64,000 nucleotides of DNA, from NCBI RefSeq assembly GCF_026210795.1, contig NC_089448.1, positions 744,001 to 808,000 of the forward strand, in the 5' to 3' direction. Position 1 is the first letter of the stretch; every line of letters begins with the position of its first letter. A program made the translations under genes and the position numbers. The notes below the pieces were generated by a model, which was not told where the DNA came from, ran no database searches, and worked only from the letters and a program-made list of their open reading frames with translations. Below, in pieces: positions 34,233 to 47,940 of this stretch. The stretch comes from Rhizophagus irregularis. Lineage: Eukaryota; Glomeromycota; Glomeromycetes; Glomerales; Glomeraceae.

Positions 34233-35338
34233 TTAACGTCGTCTCTTCAAATCTCGATTTTCTTCGTTTAATATACTAATTTCACGTTCCATTAATCTCT
34301 TTTCGGCTTTTAATACTTCATTTTCACGTTTAAATAATTCATTTTCTTTACCGACGACCTCAAGTTCTCTCATCAATTTCTCAACTTCCTTCTTCGCTTC
34401 TTCATAATCTTTTTTGGCTAATTGAGTATTAATATGCCATTTTTTATAATTCCTATCTTTAAATAAAAAGAAAGGGAGATGTTAAAAAAATTTATTACTT
34501 ATATATAATTCAATTTTTTTAAAAATTTTATTTTACCTTGTTGTACTAGATGATTTTGCATTATATCCATTAGTTGTGGAGTAGAATATTTGGGTACGTT
34601 TTCCCAATTACCAAACACGGCCGGACTACGAGTGTATGCATGACCGGTTTCAGTTGTCCTATTAGTTAATGATCTATTGGTTGTTGTTCCATTACTTGTG
34701 CTTGATATAGCTTGTGATGAAGCTCTATTATGACTCCTACTAGGATTTTCTATCACATCATTATTATTAATTGGTGTGGTATTAACTTCATCTCCAATAA
34801 TATTATTATTATTATCATCATTAACGACAACATCATCATTACGATATGTATCTTGTGTATCTCGTGCAGTAGATGATGATTCACCAGTCACATCAGCATT
34901 TTGATTTAATGAATTTTCCCATTTGAAATAATTACATTTCTCTGAATGATCGGGACCACCAAATTTACTACACGACCAAAACCATCTTCCTTTATTTGGT
35001 GTATTTACTTTAACTTCTCGAAGTACAGGTTCAAGACCACATTTACAATTTTTTACTTCTACTCTTTGTTGTGATTGTCGTATTGAAGTATTACTTAAAG
35101 ATGAAAATGAAGTAGAACTTGGCATAGTTACTCTAGGTGCAGAATTACTTCTTGGTCGTAGATGAGGTGTTTGCATTTCAGATGAATAATTTTGTTGAAG
35201 AGGATTTTCATTTAAATCATGAAAACCTAAATAACTTTGTGAATGAGAATTATCATTTAAATCATGAAAACTTTTAAAATCTTGTGGAGGATGAGAATTT
35301 GCGTTTAAATTATGGAAATTTGGTGATATGGTCCCCAT
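34233..35338 (-). CDS. zf-GRF zinc-finger protein with C-terminal coiled coil (341 aa)
   Basis: Two exons, minus strand: 34537-35338 and 34233-34456, with an 80-nt GT-AG intron; frame closes (1026 nt). Start ATG 35338. Residues 1-60 are Asn/His/Ser-rich with three diverged copies of 'FHDLNxNSH'. Residues 98-141 form a GRF zinc finger: C98-x-C100-G, then 'NKGRWFWSC' (C123), then 'SEKCNYFKW' (C135). The GR-x-F/W-x-x-C core and final FxW are diagnostic. GRF fingers bind single-stranded DNA or RNA in proteins such as APE2, TOP3A and NEIL3. The linker (150-240) is Asn/Asp/Thr-rich and probably disordered. The second exon encodes a long charged coiled coil ending 'NEENRDLKRRR', likely for dimerisation. 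This looks like a stand-alone adaptor; no enzymatic domain is present. Confidence 0.8.
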
Positions 35339-38300
35339 AATTAATAATCAAAAAAAAATTTTTTTTTAAAAAACTTATAATGATCAAAATAAAAAAAAAA
35401 TTTTTTTTTTTCGATATATAAAAAAACAAGTGAGTCAAAAGAGACAGACCGTCAGAGAAAAGAAATGTAACAGCTATATAATTGCGGCAGCGGCAAATGT
35501 CCGGCTAATGACAATCCATGCTATATTTCGTTAACAAGTAACATTCCTAGATGTTTGATAAACTATGACTAAACTTAAAATGGAAAATTAATTTTAGATT
35601 AGAAAACTTCTTGATTACACATACTTTATTCATACTTTACACACATGAAAACAATGATTAAATATAGTCGATTATCGATCTCAAATTTAGTTAAACAAAA
35701 AAAAAAAAATTTTTTTTGTAATTATTATTTTTTTTCATTTAATAATTAAATCATTGTTATGTTATACAAAAATCATTGTTTACTAACTGTTAAAACCAAT
35801 AATAATTTTACAAATATTTGTCTGACTGCGCATCCCGTCCCTTCATGAGTTTGACCTTTGAACCAAAAATATTTTAGTTTTATATTATTAATCATTTATT
35901 TTTTTACGCCAAATGTATCATCCTCACATGGAGTCAAACAATATTAATTATTTAATGAACAAATTAAGGGGAACGTCTATTGTGAGTCAGGTTTTCGGCT
36001 TTCGGCGTTTGGCGGTTTTTGGAAGATTTTTAATTAAGAATATTCTTGGAACAATTCCGAGTGGTTCAATTTAGATTGTATCAGCTCAACACTTGGGGCG
36101 AAAAATAAATAAATATATATATATTTATATTCATATTTATTTATTTATTATAATACAGTGTATGAAAAAAGTAATTGATTTTTTCTTTTTTTTTTTATTT
36201 TGTCATATGAATTACGGACTTTACGGCAATACAAATAATGTTTAAAATGTTTAAAAATGTAATAAAAAGAGTTTTACAAAAAAAGAAGTTTTTTTTTTTA
36301 TTCTAAAATAAAAAAGTTGATCCTATATGTAGTTAAAATAGAATTTTTTTAATAATACCAAATAGAGTTTTTTAAGATTACTGTGGACATTGATAACCTC
36401 ACTCAGTATGGTATTGCCTTATTTTTCGAATCATGATGTTTCACTAAAAGTTTTTAATGACTTTTTATAAATGATTCTAAAATTCATGAAATTTTTTGAA
36501 AGCTGAATAAATTTTTTTGTCATTAATATGAATATATTAAGCAAAAATTGATATATATATTAGATAATGATCTACACAATCATACTTATTCCACTTATTC
36601 CAAAACTATTTGTTTTTTTTTTACGATCATTTGATCATTTGAGCGATCATGGGCTTTTAAATTTGTGTGTGGGAAATTTTATTTATATAACTTTCTTTTG
36701 GTGGTTACTTTAGATGACGCTTTGAAAGGAAGGGACCTAAAAAGATGTAAAATCGAAAAAAGAATTAACCAAAAGCACAATGTCACTTTTACGTCATTTT
36801 GCGGTTGCTGCGTTTATTGCGCCAGATGATTTCTTTATTATTATATATATATATTTAATCAAAGTGGGTTATGAATGGGATGAGTAAATTGTGTGAGTAA
36901 TGCATTGAGGCGTCAAAGATAAAGTATGGAGTAAATTCTCCGCTCCATCAAACGGATACATTGAATAAATTACAATCAAATTTTACTTTATTCTTCACGC
37001 GAATTCATAGGTTTTATTGATAAGTTTGATAAGTCGATTTTTTTCCTGTTTAACGAACTTATCTTGCTTTTATGTTTACAACACAGATATGATTGATTAT
37101 CGAAAATAAAATATTAAAAGAAGGTATAATATTTAGAATAATTTACATTGATCTTATTCATAATAAAAACTAAAGATGTTGTCAATCTCAAAAATCATTT
37201 CTCTATTGTTGAACTTTTTATAAATCATGATAAAATTGATAGATGGTTCCACGAGTTATTTTCATATCGTAATAATATGTTTTTTTTTAATGAATACGTG
37301 TTCATTACCGCATTCTTTTGTTAAAGCAATATCCATACAAATACATATCACTTTCCGATTGGTTTATCATAGAAAAATATTTTAAGGCTATTTATGTTGT
37401 TAAAATTTTTTATACTGTACAACCTCTTAAAAACATCCTAGCATCTACGGAATTTCTCGTTCCGTTATTTCGACCAATGAATCCGCCCATTTGTATAATA
37501 TCATAAAATCGTTAATGTAAGTCAAGTATTCGATGGAAGAATAAAATAACGGCTAATCAAAAAAAATGAAGCTATTTACTTCGGCGATACAGATAAGATC
37601 ATTTACACGTACTGTGAGGTTTAGAATTATTCCTCTGATTTGCTTGATATTATGTTAAAAGTTTCAATTGATTCAAAGACCGGTGCTTTTTATAATGTAA
37701 TACCAATCATACGAAGTTTTATTTACTTACATCAACTTTTAAAAATTTTAGTTTTATTTTTAATTCTGAAAATAATGATGAATTGTGGCATTGGAAATCT
37801 AAATTCATAGTTACTGACAAGGATAAATCGAAGAAGCAATAATATGCTAGCGAAGTAATAACAGAGAAATAAGAGAGCAATACACCAACATACAATAATT
37901 ACGCAAATGTGCCCTTTTAATTACTGTATTGTAATAATTTCATTCTCAAATCGATTCATCGAATTTTTTTTTCCATAGAGTCACGAATTTCAACTCTTTA
38001 ATAGATTTTGAGTTAATCAGCATATAGATGAAAAAAAAAACAAAAAAACATCATTCATTATGAGTTATGATCCATTCCAAATAAATGTCATAACGGAAGT
38101 CATTATCTTCAATGTAATACGATAGTTTTCCGTCCTTCAACTTTAATCATTTCATGAAGGTTACAGTATTTAGTCTTTTCTACCGATTGTAATTATTAAT
38201 TATCTGCGATCTTAGAATTGAATTTATCTTGATGATAAAATTTCAAGAAATCCTGAAACTCTGAAAGGTTAACTTATGAATTATTTAAAATATAATATGT

Positions 38301-38439
38301 ATATATATATTTGAAATAAAATGATTGAACCTTCGTTTAATGTGAAGGAAAATCGGTTTCCTTTATTTATTAAAGGAGGGTTATTTTCTCAATTTATTCA
38401 TAAATAATATTCTTTTTCTCATTTACAAAAAGTACATTA
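35339..38439. other. Promoter flank and long gene-free region
   Basis: Immediately upstream of the GRF gene are two A-tract/T-tract junctions (35350-35367 and 35391-35411) and another at about 35699-35719. Beyond this the DNA is AT-rich without a supportable gene; short ORFs such as the one at 37.3-37.5 kb lack any family feature. Confidence 0.45.
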
Positions 38440-40420
38440 CTAACTAAATAAGCTAAAGTAAAGTATTTCTAAAAAAAAATTTAAAAGATCGATATAATTA
38501 TAACTTACACTGTGGATCCATCGGTTACGGTACATTACGCCGGGATCCATCCACATATGATTCCTACATCTGGAATTTCGGGACATGAACTTACCCAATC
38601 TTATTCAATGACCTGTTAATTTGCAGAATACGCAATTCTTGAATAATGGTGGTTGCCTATATTATTAAAAATTATTAAATATAATAAAATTACCAGAATT
38701 TGGGTCGGAGAAATTACCAATCAACGTCTCGATTTCTTAAAGTTTCTTTATTTGAACGAATAGTTCGGATGCAACTCGTACGGCCCTTTAGGACAACCTT
38801 TGTGATTCCTTTCTTTTTCCTCTTTTTTTTGGTAAAGCGAATGCGCTCGCGAGGTGTTAACTTTGAAGCTTGGCACTTGTAAATATATTTCTCTTCTCTA
38901 TGCTTAAAAGGTAATTGCTAACTAAATCAACTAAAGTAAAGAAAATGTTAATAATTTCTTTTGTAAAGAATTTTTAGATATAATACATTGTAAAGAAAGG
39001 CTACCCTCCAACCATTGAACTATTAAACCCTTTCTCGTTATTCATAAAGAAACATTACTAATTAAGTAAAAAAAAAAAATTTTTTTTTTTATAAAAAAGA
39101 ATTTAAAGATCGATATAATTATAATTTACATACGGCGGGGAGTTTAATTTGTTCTGCTTTTTGTTTTAATATGATTCCCACCAATTATTAGAGGAGATAT
39201 TTTCCTATCCACTTGTAATTATATTCTTTTTCTCTATTCATAGAGGATAAATCAACTAAGGTAAAGAAAAAGTTACTTTAAAATTATTTTTTTGTAAAAA
39301 AAAAGATTTAATTATAATTTATTTAAAGCTACCCTCCACCCAGTTGATTGTGTAATCTTTCTCGTTATTCTTAAAAGAACACTATAAAAAAGAAGTTACT
39401 TCAAAATTTTTTTTACAAAAAAGAATTTAAAGATTGAAATAATTATAATTTACTTGCATCGGAAGTCCAATTTATTCTGCCTTTTGTTTAATATGATTCC
39501 TTCCATTTATTAGGGAAGAGATATTTTCCTATCATACTCCTTTTCTCTATTTGAAAATATTTCTCCAGACTAGTAGTAATAGGGAATTTGGCACTCATCA
39601 TGAACATCCTATCGTGGCAAAAGTGTACAACATCCAGCCCTTCCTTCGGAGTTCTTCTTTTCCTTTTTTTTATCATCACCTATAAAGTGTAAAAGAAGTT
39701 ACTTAAAAAATTTTTTTTACAAAAAAAGAATTTAAAGATCAAAGTAATTATAATTTACTTACGTCAAGGGTCCGATTAATTCTACCTTTTGTTTAATATG
39801 ATTCTCTTTTCTTTATTCGTAGATGATTACTAACTAAATCAACTAAATATAAAGAATTTTTAGATATTATTATAATTTATTCACATATTGAGGAAAGGCT
39901 ACCTCCTACCTTCCTCGTATTCATAAAAAGAACCATACTAATCAAATCAGCAGTTTCGGCAACCTGGATAAATCCAGATGACATACTACAAGATTCCATC
40001 CCAATATCTATAAGTGAACCATAAGTATAAAATTCGAATCTCTTTTTTTTCTTATAAACTTTTAATAATTTATTACGTGTAGGTGTAGGTTCTATGTGTT
40101 TTATAATTTAACATTCGAAAAAGAATAATTATAAATGCAAATAATTTAATGTAATAAAATTTTTAAAAATGAAGTTAATTAAAAATTTTTTTTACATAAA
40201 AGAATTTAAAGATCAAGATAATAATAATTTGAATTTGTTCTACCTTTGTTTAATATTAAAGAAACATTTATTTCTTCATTTTATTAGAGGAGAGATACTT
40301 TCTAATCCATTCATAAATGCATTTTCCCCTATTTGTAAAGGAGATAAAGAAAAAGTTACTAAAATTTTTTTTAAAAAAAGAATTTAAAGTTATAAATCAT
40401 AATTTATTTACATCATGAGG
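38440..40420. repeat. Tandem array of an exon-plus-intron-like unit (about 300 bp)
   Basis: The phrase 'AATTTAAAGATC(G/A)A' plus 'TAATTATAATTTAC' recurs near 38475, 39100, 39425, 39725 and, more diverged, 39290, 39860, 40205 and 40385. Each is preceded by T-rich tracts and 'AACTAAATCAACTAAAGTAAAG'. It is followed by a more complex block with 'TTTGTTTAATATGATTCC' and 'TTAG(A/G)G(A/G)AGAGATA'. On the minus strand the join between complex block and AT block reads like a splice donor (GTAAATTATAATT), so each unit resembles one exon with its intron. No continuous frame could be assembled. Confidence 0.6.
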
Positions 40421-43379
40421 ATCCAGGTTGTTCCATTAATTAAATTTTTGTAAAAAAATTTCATTTATAAATCTGTCCTCGGTGCGTTCAAGGAATTTCA
40501 TTGTATTGTACTATTTAATGCCACAATTGGATATTCCCAGTTAGTTTTTAAGAAAGAAAAGAAAATAAATCATAAATAAATTAATAAATATAAAAATCAT
40601 CAACAATTGAATAAATTCTTACACGTACTTCATTATATCAAATAATTTTCAGTAAAATTACTTATACAAAATTCGTTATTTTCACAAAATTTTTTTTGTT
40701 GATTCGTTAGGAGACCGACTGCAGCACTTATAAGGTGACAACCGCAAGGATTTTGTTTCGAAGTTGATATTTCTTTTCGTTCTTGCAAAAATTCTGTTCC
40801 TAGTAATAATTCTTCTTTTCGTGAATCTATTATTTATATTTCTACTAGCGTTTCTATTCATTTAATTTCGCTTTTCCTAATGGATCTTGCTTTCCATTTG
40901 TCAATGTAAATGTCCACTTCACGTGCCTGTCATTTCAAGTATTTCGTAAAATATACAAATTCTTATTATCAATTCTGAAAATTTGACGCATAGAGCACAT
41001 AATAATTATAAATTAATTTATAATTACTTATCATAAATCAATTTGACCATTAGAATATGTTGTTTCCTTCCGAATCATTTTTTGTTAACCAGAAAAGTTC
41101 AATTCAATGATTGTTGTCAATCTGATTGTGAGAACATTCAATTCGGCACAAATCTGGAAAGAATTTATTCAAATAAAAAAAGAACAATAAAATAAGTCAT
41201 TAAATAGAATTGTGAATACAAATACAGTACAAGCCTAACTCCAATTTCTGTTTTTATATATGGGAGAGCGCTTGATTGCATTGATTCAGATACTGTTAAG
41301 AGAATTACAGTTAGAAAATTCAATTATTTAGAAAAATAATGAATCTATTATATTACAAACCATTTATGCCCATCAATTTCATTGGATTTGTCGATTTTTA
41401 CAACCAGTATCAGAAATCTCAAGGACAATATGTATTTGTATGCATCATTTTTCATAATTCTATCCAATTTCTATGAGTGCCTTCCTCTATTGTTTGTTTT
41501 GTCAGACGATCATAGTGTTTCTGGATCACAGGATCTAAAATTTGCATATTTTCATTTTCATTATTTGTATCATTAATTGGTTTTGTCTTTTGATTAATAA
41601 ATCCAATAATCATATCAATAATTTCATTGCTTCCGGACTTGTTAAATGCCAAGGAGTACGAATACCCTTGCTTATCGGCTTTCTTCGCAGGTGTTTTGAT
41701 AGCCTGATTTTCTTTTTCATTCTTGAAAATAATAATATATGTTTCTTTTGAAGTATAACTTTAACTAGATCTTTAGAACCTTTCATCCTTCACTTTCAAT
41801 ATGAATCAAAAAATAATGATGATTATCACAAAAAAAATACAGTTGTCGACGTAATATAAATACATAAGTTCATTAAGCTAATGGTTTTGGACTTCTGATC
41901 CTTTTATTTCGTAAACTTTAAAACATTATCTACATAATTTAAATTTAATTACTATTTATATTTAAGAGTTACAAATTATTATTATTTTTCATTGGAATCT
42001 ATTTACATACATAAAAACACCTGACATGACTGATAATCGTCTTAAGATTGGATCAGACGGATTTTATCACCATGACACCATCTGAACGCGATAATTATGA
42101 AAATCAAGAAAAAAAATTTGTCAAAATTGAAGTACGATACAGGAAATTTTAAAAAGAGCTTTACCTGAATTCTCTACCATTAAGCTACATTTATATCGAT
42201 TGATTGATTTCCACGGGAAACACTGTTGATGTTAACCATGAATTGTGTTCCCATGTAAGGATGCAACCCAAATAAAATTTTACAGATTTTTACTGCACTT
42301 TTAGCATGAGAGCTTTCTCCTATGAGACTAGTCATTTTTTAAACAGTATATTAAAAAAGAAAAGTAAATCCATTCAGTTTAATTTCAATACGTCAGTAGT
42401 TCAACTCATTATTATTATTCGGATTAATCCTAAAGCGTATTATGTTTTGATGATGATTAAGAATTATGACAAAAAAAAATAAGCTCGATATTTATAAGAA
42501 TAAAATATTCCCATACTAACCTTTTCAGATTGTAATGACATCATACGTAAATTATGCAGATCTGACAATTAGATGTCGAAAGGTATAATGATATGAATCC
42601 TGAAATTATCCAGTGCAATTAAAAAAAAAAATAATAAAAAAAAATAAGAAATAAATTATTTATCATGTTATACGGAACATAAAGTGGATCATTTGTGTGT
42701 AGCTGAATTTCCATATTAACTGCGGGAATTTGCCGAAGACTATTGAGATGTAGTGAGACCGTTCCTGAAAATAATCATAAATCTGAAAGAGAACTTTGAA
42801 TAATTTAGATAACGAAATAACCTGAAACAGCATCATAAACAACAATTGCAGGCATATATATGGATCGACATGTTTTAACTGTACTTTGAAGTGTCTTTAT
42901 TAGATAATCGTCCTGTGAGATATTAATCCGTTATGTATTTTCATCTATCTTCCCGACCTATTATTGGGAGATTTATTTTTCGTTTAAAACAAAAAAAATT
43001 TGACGTCACATCATAAATATCTGAAGCAATAATAGTGAAATATCCATTAATTGTTAGTAAGTTAGCGATCTATTGCATAAGAGCCACATGAGTTTTTTAA
43101 TATTCAATTCTTCGCCAGCATATATAGCATATATAATAATATCATCACCTTCAAAAAATTTTTTCATAATCGTTAAATGGTTTAGCCAAGAATTTAAAAA
43201 TAAAATTTGAAGCTAATTTCCTTAATTATAATACGATGATTGTACACGAAAATAAATAGTTTAAATGTAAAAGTTTCTGTGCTTAAAATAATAACTTAAT
43301 TAAGAGGAAATAAGTTATTTGCAAAACATCTTCTGCATGATTTTCATCGTATTTAAATTCTTTTTCCAACATCGCATCG
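40421..43379. other. Gene-free region
   Basis: No gene supported. The only longer reading frame, 41452-41652 on the minus strand (66 codons, Asn/Lys-rich), has no recognisable feature. The rest is AT-rich DNA. Confidence 0.4.
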
Positions 43380-43900
43380 ATCTTAATAGCATTTAATTAT
43401 CATCGTGGCGATGTAGGATGTGGCATTGACACTGATATAACCTAATAAGGCTTTTTATTTACATTTTTTTACGTGATTTCTATAGGGAATTCATCAACAA
43501 TTTATATTAAAGCCACATGGCTAAAGAATCTCATTTTTACATTATGAATGAATTCAAAAGCCTTTTTATTAAATATTACAATAAATCGGTTACATAAAAT
43601 TTTTGAAATTATACAAATAAATAATATTATAAAATCATTAATACATTTTACAGTGGCTTACGCAATAAAGCCTCATTTCATTGGTGAATTATCGATCTAC
43701 AGAAAGATTTCAGAAAGAAATCATCTGGCGCAATACTTACACTTTGCAGTGGCTTAACCTACTGAAAAGAAGGCTTATTATAATATTGTTATGAATTTTA
43801 TAATATTATGTAAATTATCGATTCTTTAAATACTACAATCTAGTACGGTATTTATGCTTGGCAGTGGCTTTACCGATAAATGAGGCTTATAGGGCCTACA
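43380..43900 (+). pseudogene. Sel1-like repeat relic
   Basis: Plus-strand pieces read like Sel1 repeats (consensus: A..Y..LG..Y..G.G...D..KA..Y...A): 'FNYHRGDVGCGIDTDIT' near 43393-43450, a segment with 'NSKAFLLNIT' near 43550, 'NHLAQYLHFAVA' then 'PTEKKAYYN' at 43715-43785, and 'CLAVALPINEAYRAY' near 43855. They are spaced about 110-160 bp and separated by stops. Sel1 repeats are alpha-helical protein-interaction modules, often fused to kinases in mycorrhizal fungi. This copy is non-functional; the identification is by pattern only. Confidence 0.35.
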
Positions 43901-46900
43901 TTTAAATCACCTTACTTCCCTCTTTTTCACCTGCTCTATCAACAAATAAATAAACTTTTAATCCAATCATACCTATAATACACAAATAATGCATAAATAT
44001 ATTGTATATATAAATAATTATTTATGTTATAATATTAAAAGCTTTTTTATTAACCAAGCAATTACAAAATAATTTTTTAAACTAGGATACTAGAAAACGG
44101 AAATCGTTAAAAGTCTGTCGCAATATTATATGGTAAAATAGTACAAAAAAAAGTGCAAAGTCAAAAAACAGAGATAGGATCTCCCCAAAAAAATTGAGAG
44201 ATGGAAGGAAAATGCATGAGTTAACACAAAATTGCCCAACAGTACATAAATAAACCTTCGCTTCGTTCCGGAAAACTAGAATATATTCTGCTATTTTTAT
44301 GAATAAGGTTGGAAGATTTTCTTTATAACCGTAAACAGATTAATAGGAAAATTTTTTTTACAAATAAATTATTTTCCGAAGAGATGAAATTAAATGATAT
44401 TTAAACTTAATTACGAATAATTATATTGTAAAAAATTAGCAGTATCCATAGTGTTTTAAGATACAAAATCACTGTAGATATCATTGGCTCAATCCCATTT
44501 AGAAAACAATAGTTAAGCATTTATTTATTTACAATATTTGTTTATTTATTTATTAAATTTTAGCGAATTAATATACAAACCTACAGTATATCAATAAATA
44601 AATAATTATTGTTTCATAATTTAAGCATAAAAATGGTTAAAATGATTTAAACCTCAAAGATGGATAAGACCGTTCTCACGGACTGATTAATCAGACCGTC
44701 ATAAATGACCGATCCAGGTCAAAAGACCGGTCTTCATGGACTGAGACCGGGCAAATTCAACTTGTATCAGTCAAATATTTTTGACCATAAAGACCCCCTG
44801 AAATACAGGTTTTTTGTCAGTCGTCTGTTTAATAAATATTTATATTAAATAATGGGAATTTTTTAATATTGACTCATCTTCATTGTAATGAGTGGAGATA
44901 TCGAAGTAATCTGCTGCTGCTAATCCTTATTTCTAAAATGATTGGAAATTCATCTCTATGCCTTTTCAAAAAAAAAGTAATTACGGCATAATTTTTTGGA
45001 AACATGTTGATATTTGAACATGATTCATCAAATTTTATTAGCGCAAATTTTTAATGTATTTAAAGTAATCTTATCATGGAAACCGCTAATATATTGTTAT
45101 AATAAGCGAAATGAATAAAAAGAAAATTACTTGGTCGTAAAACGATTCTGCGCCCGTCTCTGATGTTCATTTATCAATGACCTAAAACAATAAATGTTTT
45201 ATGTCGATCAATTGCAGATTGCAGATTAACCTTGATTTGATATTTCATCTATTTTTGATGGCTTTAACTAAAGTGAGACATTATAACCTGACGGTAGTCG
45301 GTAAAGCAACCAAAAAGAAGTCAAACCCTTCTTCAAGTATTCCTTGAAACGTTAAAATTTTCATAGGACTTTACAAGGCAACTATTCTTAGTTCATAATT
45401 TAAATTTTAACTGTTAATTATATCTTAAAATATTGTATTAAATGAATTAAGTCAGAATGTTCCATTTCAAAGAAATGTTAAAAATATTGGACTTGATATG
45501 TTACAATAAATTAATTAATCTAATTATCAAGTAATTTTTCGATTACATTGATTTCTTATACTTACTTTTTTTTAATACTTTTTAATAATTATAAGCTGTG
45601 ATTTTGGGTTCACGATTTAGCCTTCATAGTTCAGATCAATTTATTTGGATGCGAGTCATGATAAACCTTTTTTTTACATAATATCATAATTCAAAATTTT
45701 ACATTCCATTTGATATATTTCTATAGATGATTCGAATGAAGTTCGGTAGCTTGCAAAGATAATTAATAGATAAAACAATCTATAAACTAGATCAAATTTA
45801 TATTTTAAAATATTCGTTTTCTGAGATCCTTTCAATACTGTCAAATATGATAATAATTTAAAGATACCTTAAAAGATGATTCTTTTTCGAGATTGGATCA
45901 AAATCTATGCACGATATTATAATGGTAATAAAAAGGAATTTTATTATTATTATTATTATTATTTTTTGTCTTTAAACTCGTGAATTATTAAATTTTAATT
46001 GTTTGAATTATAAACCATCAAATATAGACGATAAAGTATTCACAATATTGTAATAACTTTTTATAATTTTTATCAGGAACGTTTAGATCATCTAATAAAA
46101 GTCATCATTTAATATCTTACCTGAAATTGAGATCTGATTACCATCGGGTGTATTTAGCAATGTAGATTTCAAGGTAAATATAACCCTAGAAAATCAGCCT
46201 TCTATTAATTCAGTTATTTTTATTTTTCTTCTTTATTAATTATTATTTTATTCGCTCCTAGTGTAAAAATTGATTTGATGCAGATGTTACTTGTGTTAGT
46301 TTGTTAATATCCAGAAAGTCAACAAGACACAGTTAATAACGTAATAGATGATATAATCAGGATCAGGAGTAACACAAAGCTGGTCTTGAAGAACAAAGAA
46401 GTAAATTAAATTATCCTATAAATTATGAAAGAAATGGTAAATTGCGATTGGTTGTTTTTTAACATAAAAATTGATTATAGGAAATCATCAATCAATAATT
46501 CCAATCTATGGACGCCAATTTTGATATTTAAGCACAAAATATGAAGAAGCGCTTCTTGCTGGTAAATAATCTGAATAAAAGCGTGGGAACAAACGTAGAA
46601 TTCGTTCAATATTTGAATACATAGCGTTATAATCTTATAGATGATCTGGATGAAGCTGAATTTGCTGCAGTAGTAGAGTTATTAAATTGTCTTTATAAAG
46701 ATATTTCTTTAATATAATCTTTTATTTTATTTTTGATTTTAAATATAGATTATATAAAAATGAAAGCAATTGAGTGGCGTTCTTTATTCTTTGTAAGTGT
46801 TTAATTTTTACTTATTTTTTATGATATACTGTACTTCGGAAGGTAAAAGTGTTCTCGTTAAAAGATTAATTAAAAATTGTACATATTCTTTTTAGTGATA

Positions 46901-47559
46901 ATTAGAAAATAACGATGTTGGGTTAAACTAAAGTCTGGGAATTGTTTGGGATTATTTGGCAATTCTTCTGTAGGAGATATTATGGATTTGAACATCAATG
47001 TGTCGGTAAGTCAATGATGCTATGATAGTTAATTTATTCAAAGCTACTATATATATATATATCTAGTATTTAGGAATTGATTCTCTAGTTTGAAATTCTC
47101 CTTTATTGCGAAGATGTTCCCAGTTGTTAAATAACGAGGCGAATTTTTTTGAATCTATAAAAGGCATTATAGCAACTCAACATGTAAGAAGAGCAAATAT
47201 AGTGAGGTTATAATATTAAATACTGTAAATTTTAATGGTCTATCTAATTCATTATTATAAGCATTTGCAGCAAGGTAAGCAGAAGCTCCTGCTACAGGTA
47301 GAAAACTTTTCAGCAGAGGAATAGGTCATTACCTTCTAGGGTGCTGGAATAAGGGCTTAGCAGAGATGGCTGACGGAACCTACAAAGGATGCTGAGTAAC
47401 ATAACAAAGAGCCATTACCATTGGTGGCCGGTTGACAATCGAATGATCACATTATTTATCGAAAATTGATCTTATGATTAAGATATTATCAAAAAGCTTG
47501 AAGAAAATCGAACATACTGTTAAAGATTTTATATTGAATCCGAGTGTGTCCGAAGATTT
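43901..47559. other. Gene-free region
   Basis: AT-rich. 44650-44770 repeats GACCG/CGGTC words ('AAGACCGGTCTT' is a perfect palindrome). 45940-45965 is a (TTA)n microsatellite. Short coding-like bits on the plus strand, such as 'DDLDEAEFAAVVELLN' near 46640 and 'FSRGIGHYLLGCWNKG' near 47310, are isolated by stops and may belong to the hAT-like relic downstream. Confidence 0.4.
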
Positions 47560-47940
47560 AAAGAATTTCGTGATGAGATGGAGCGTCTCCATGAAGCAAA
47601 ATATGGGCTAATTGAATCTGATCAGGAAAAAGTGACAGAATTTTTTTGATTTTTGTATTATACTTTATTTGTCTTCAAGAATTCATGACTCATAAGTCAA
47701 ACAAATTTTTTTTACCAAATAATGATTGTGAGAATAGATATAACATATTCTAGTATTAGATAAAAGAATCAACCTACTATTGGTAATGCGAGCCTTGGAG
47801 GAGTTTGAAAATTTCAATATGATCATAGCACTTACGACAGATAATGATTCCGCCATGACAGTTTACGGAAGAGATATTGCCTGTACTCCTATTAAACCAA
47901 ATGTAACACTTTATTATGTGGTAAAAGTGTTAGCAAAAAA
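47560..47940 (+). pseudogene. hAT-like transposase relic
   Basis: Two coding-like pieces on the plus strand: 'FKEFRDEMERLHEAKYGL' near 47560-47640, and 47783-47940 with 'MIIALTTDNDSAMTVYG'. The latter resembles the 'TDNASNM'-type catalytic Asp block of hAT transposases (Asp followed by Asn and small residues). A stretch with stops separates them and no C-terminal dimerisation domain was seen. Probably a remnant of a hAT superfamily element. Confidence 0.35.
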
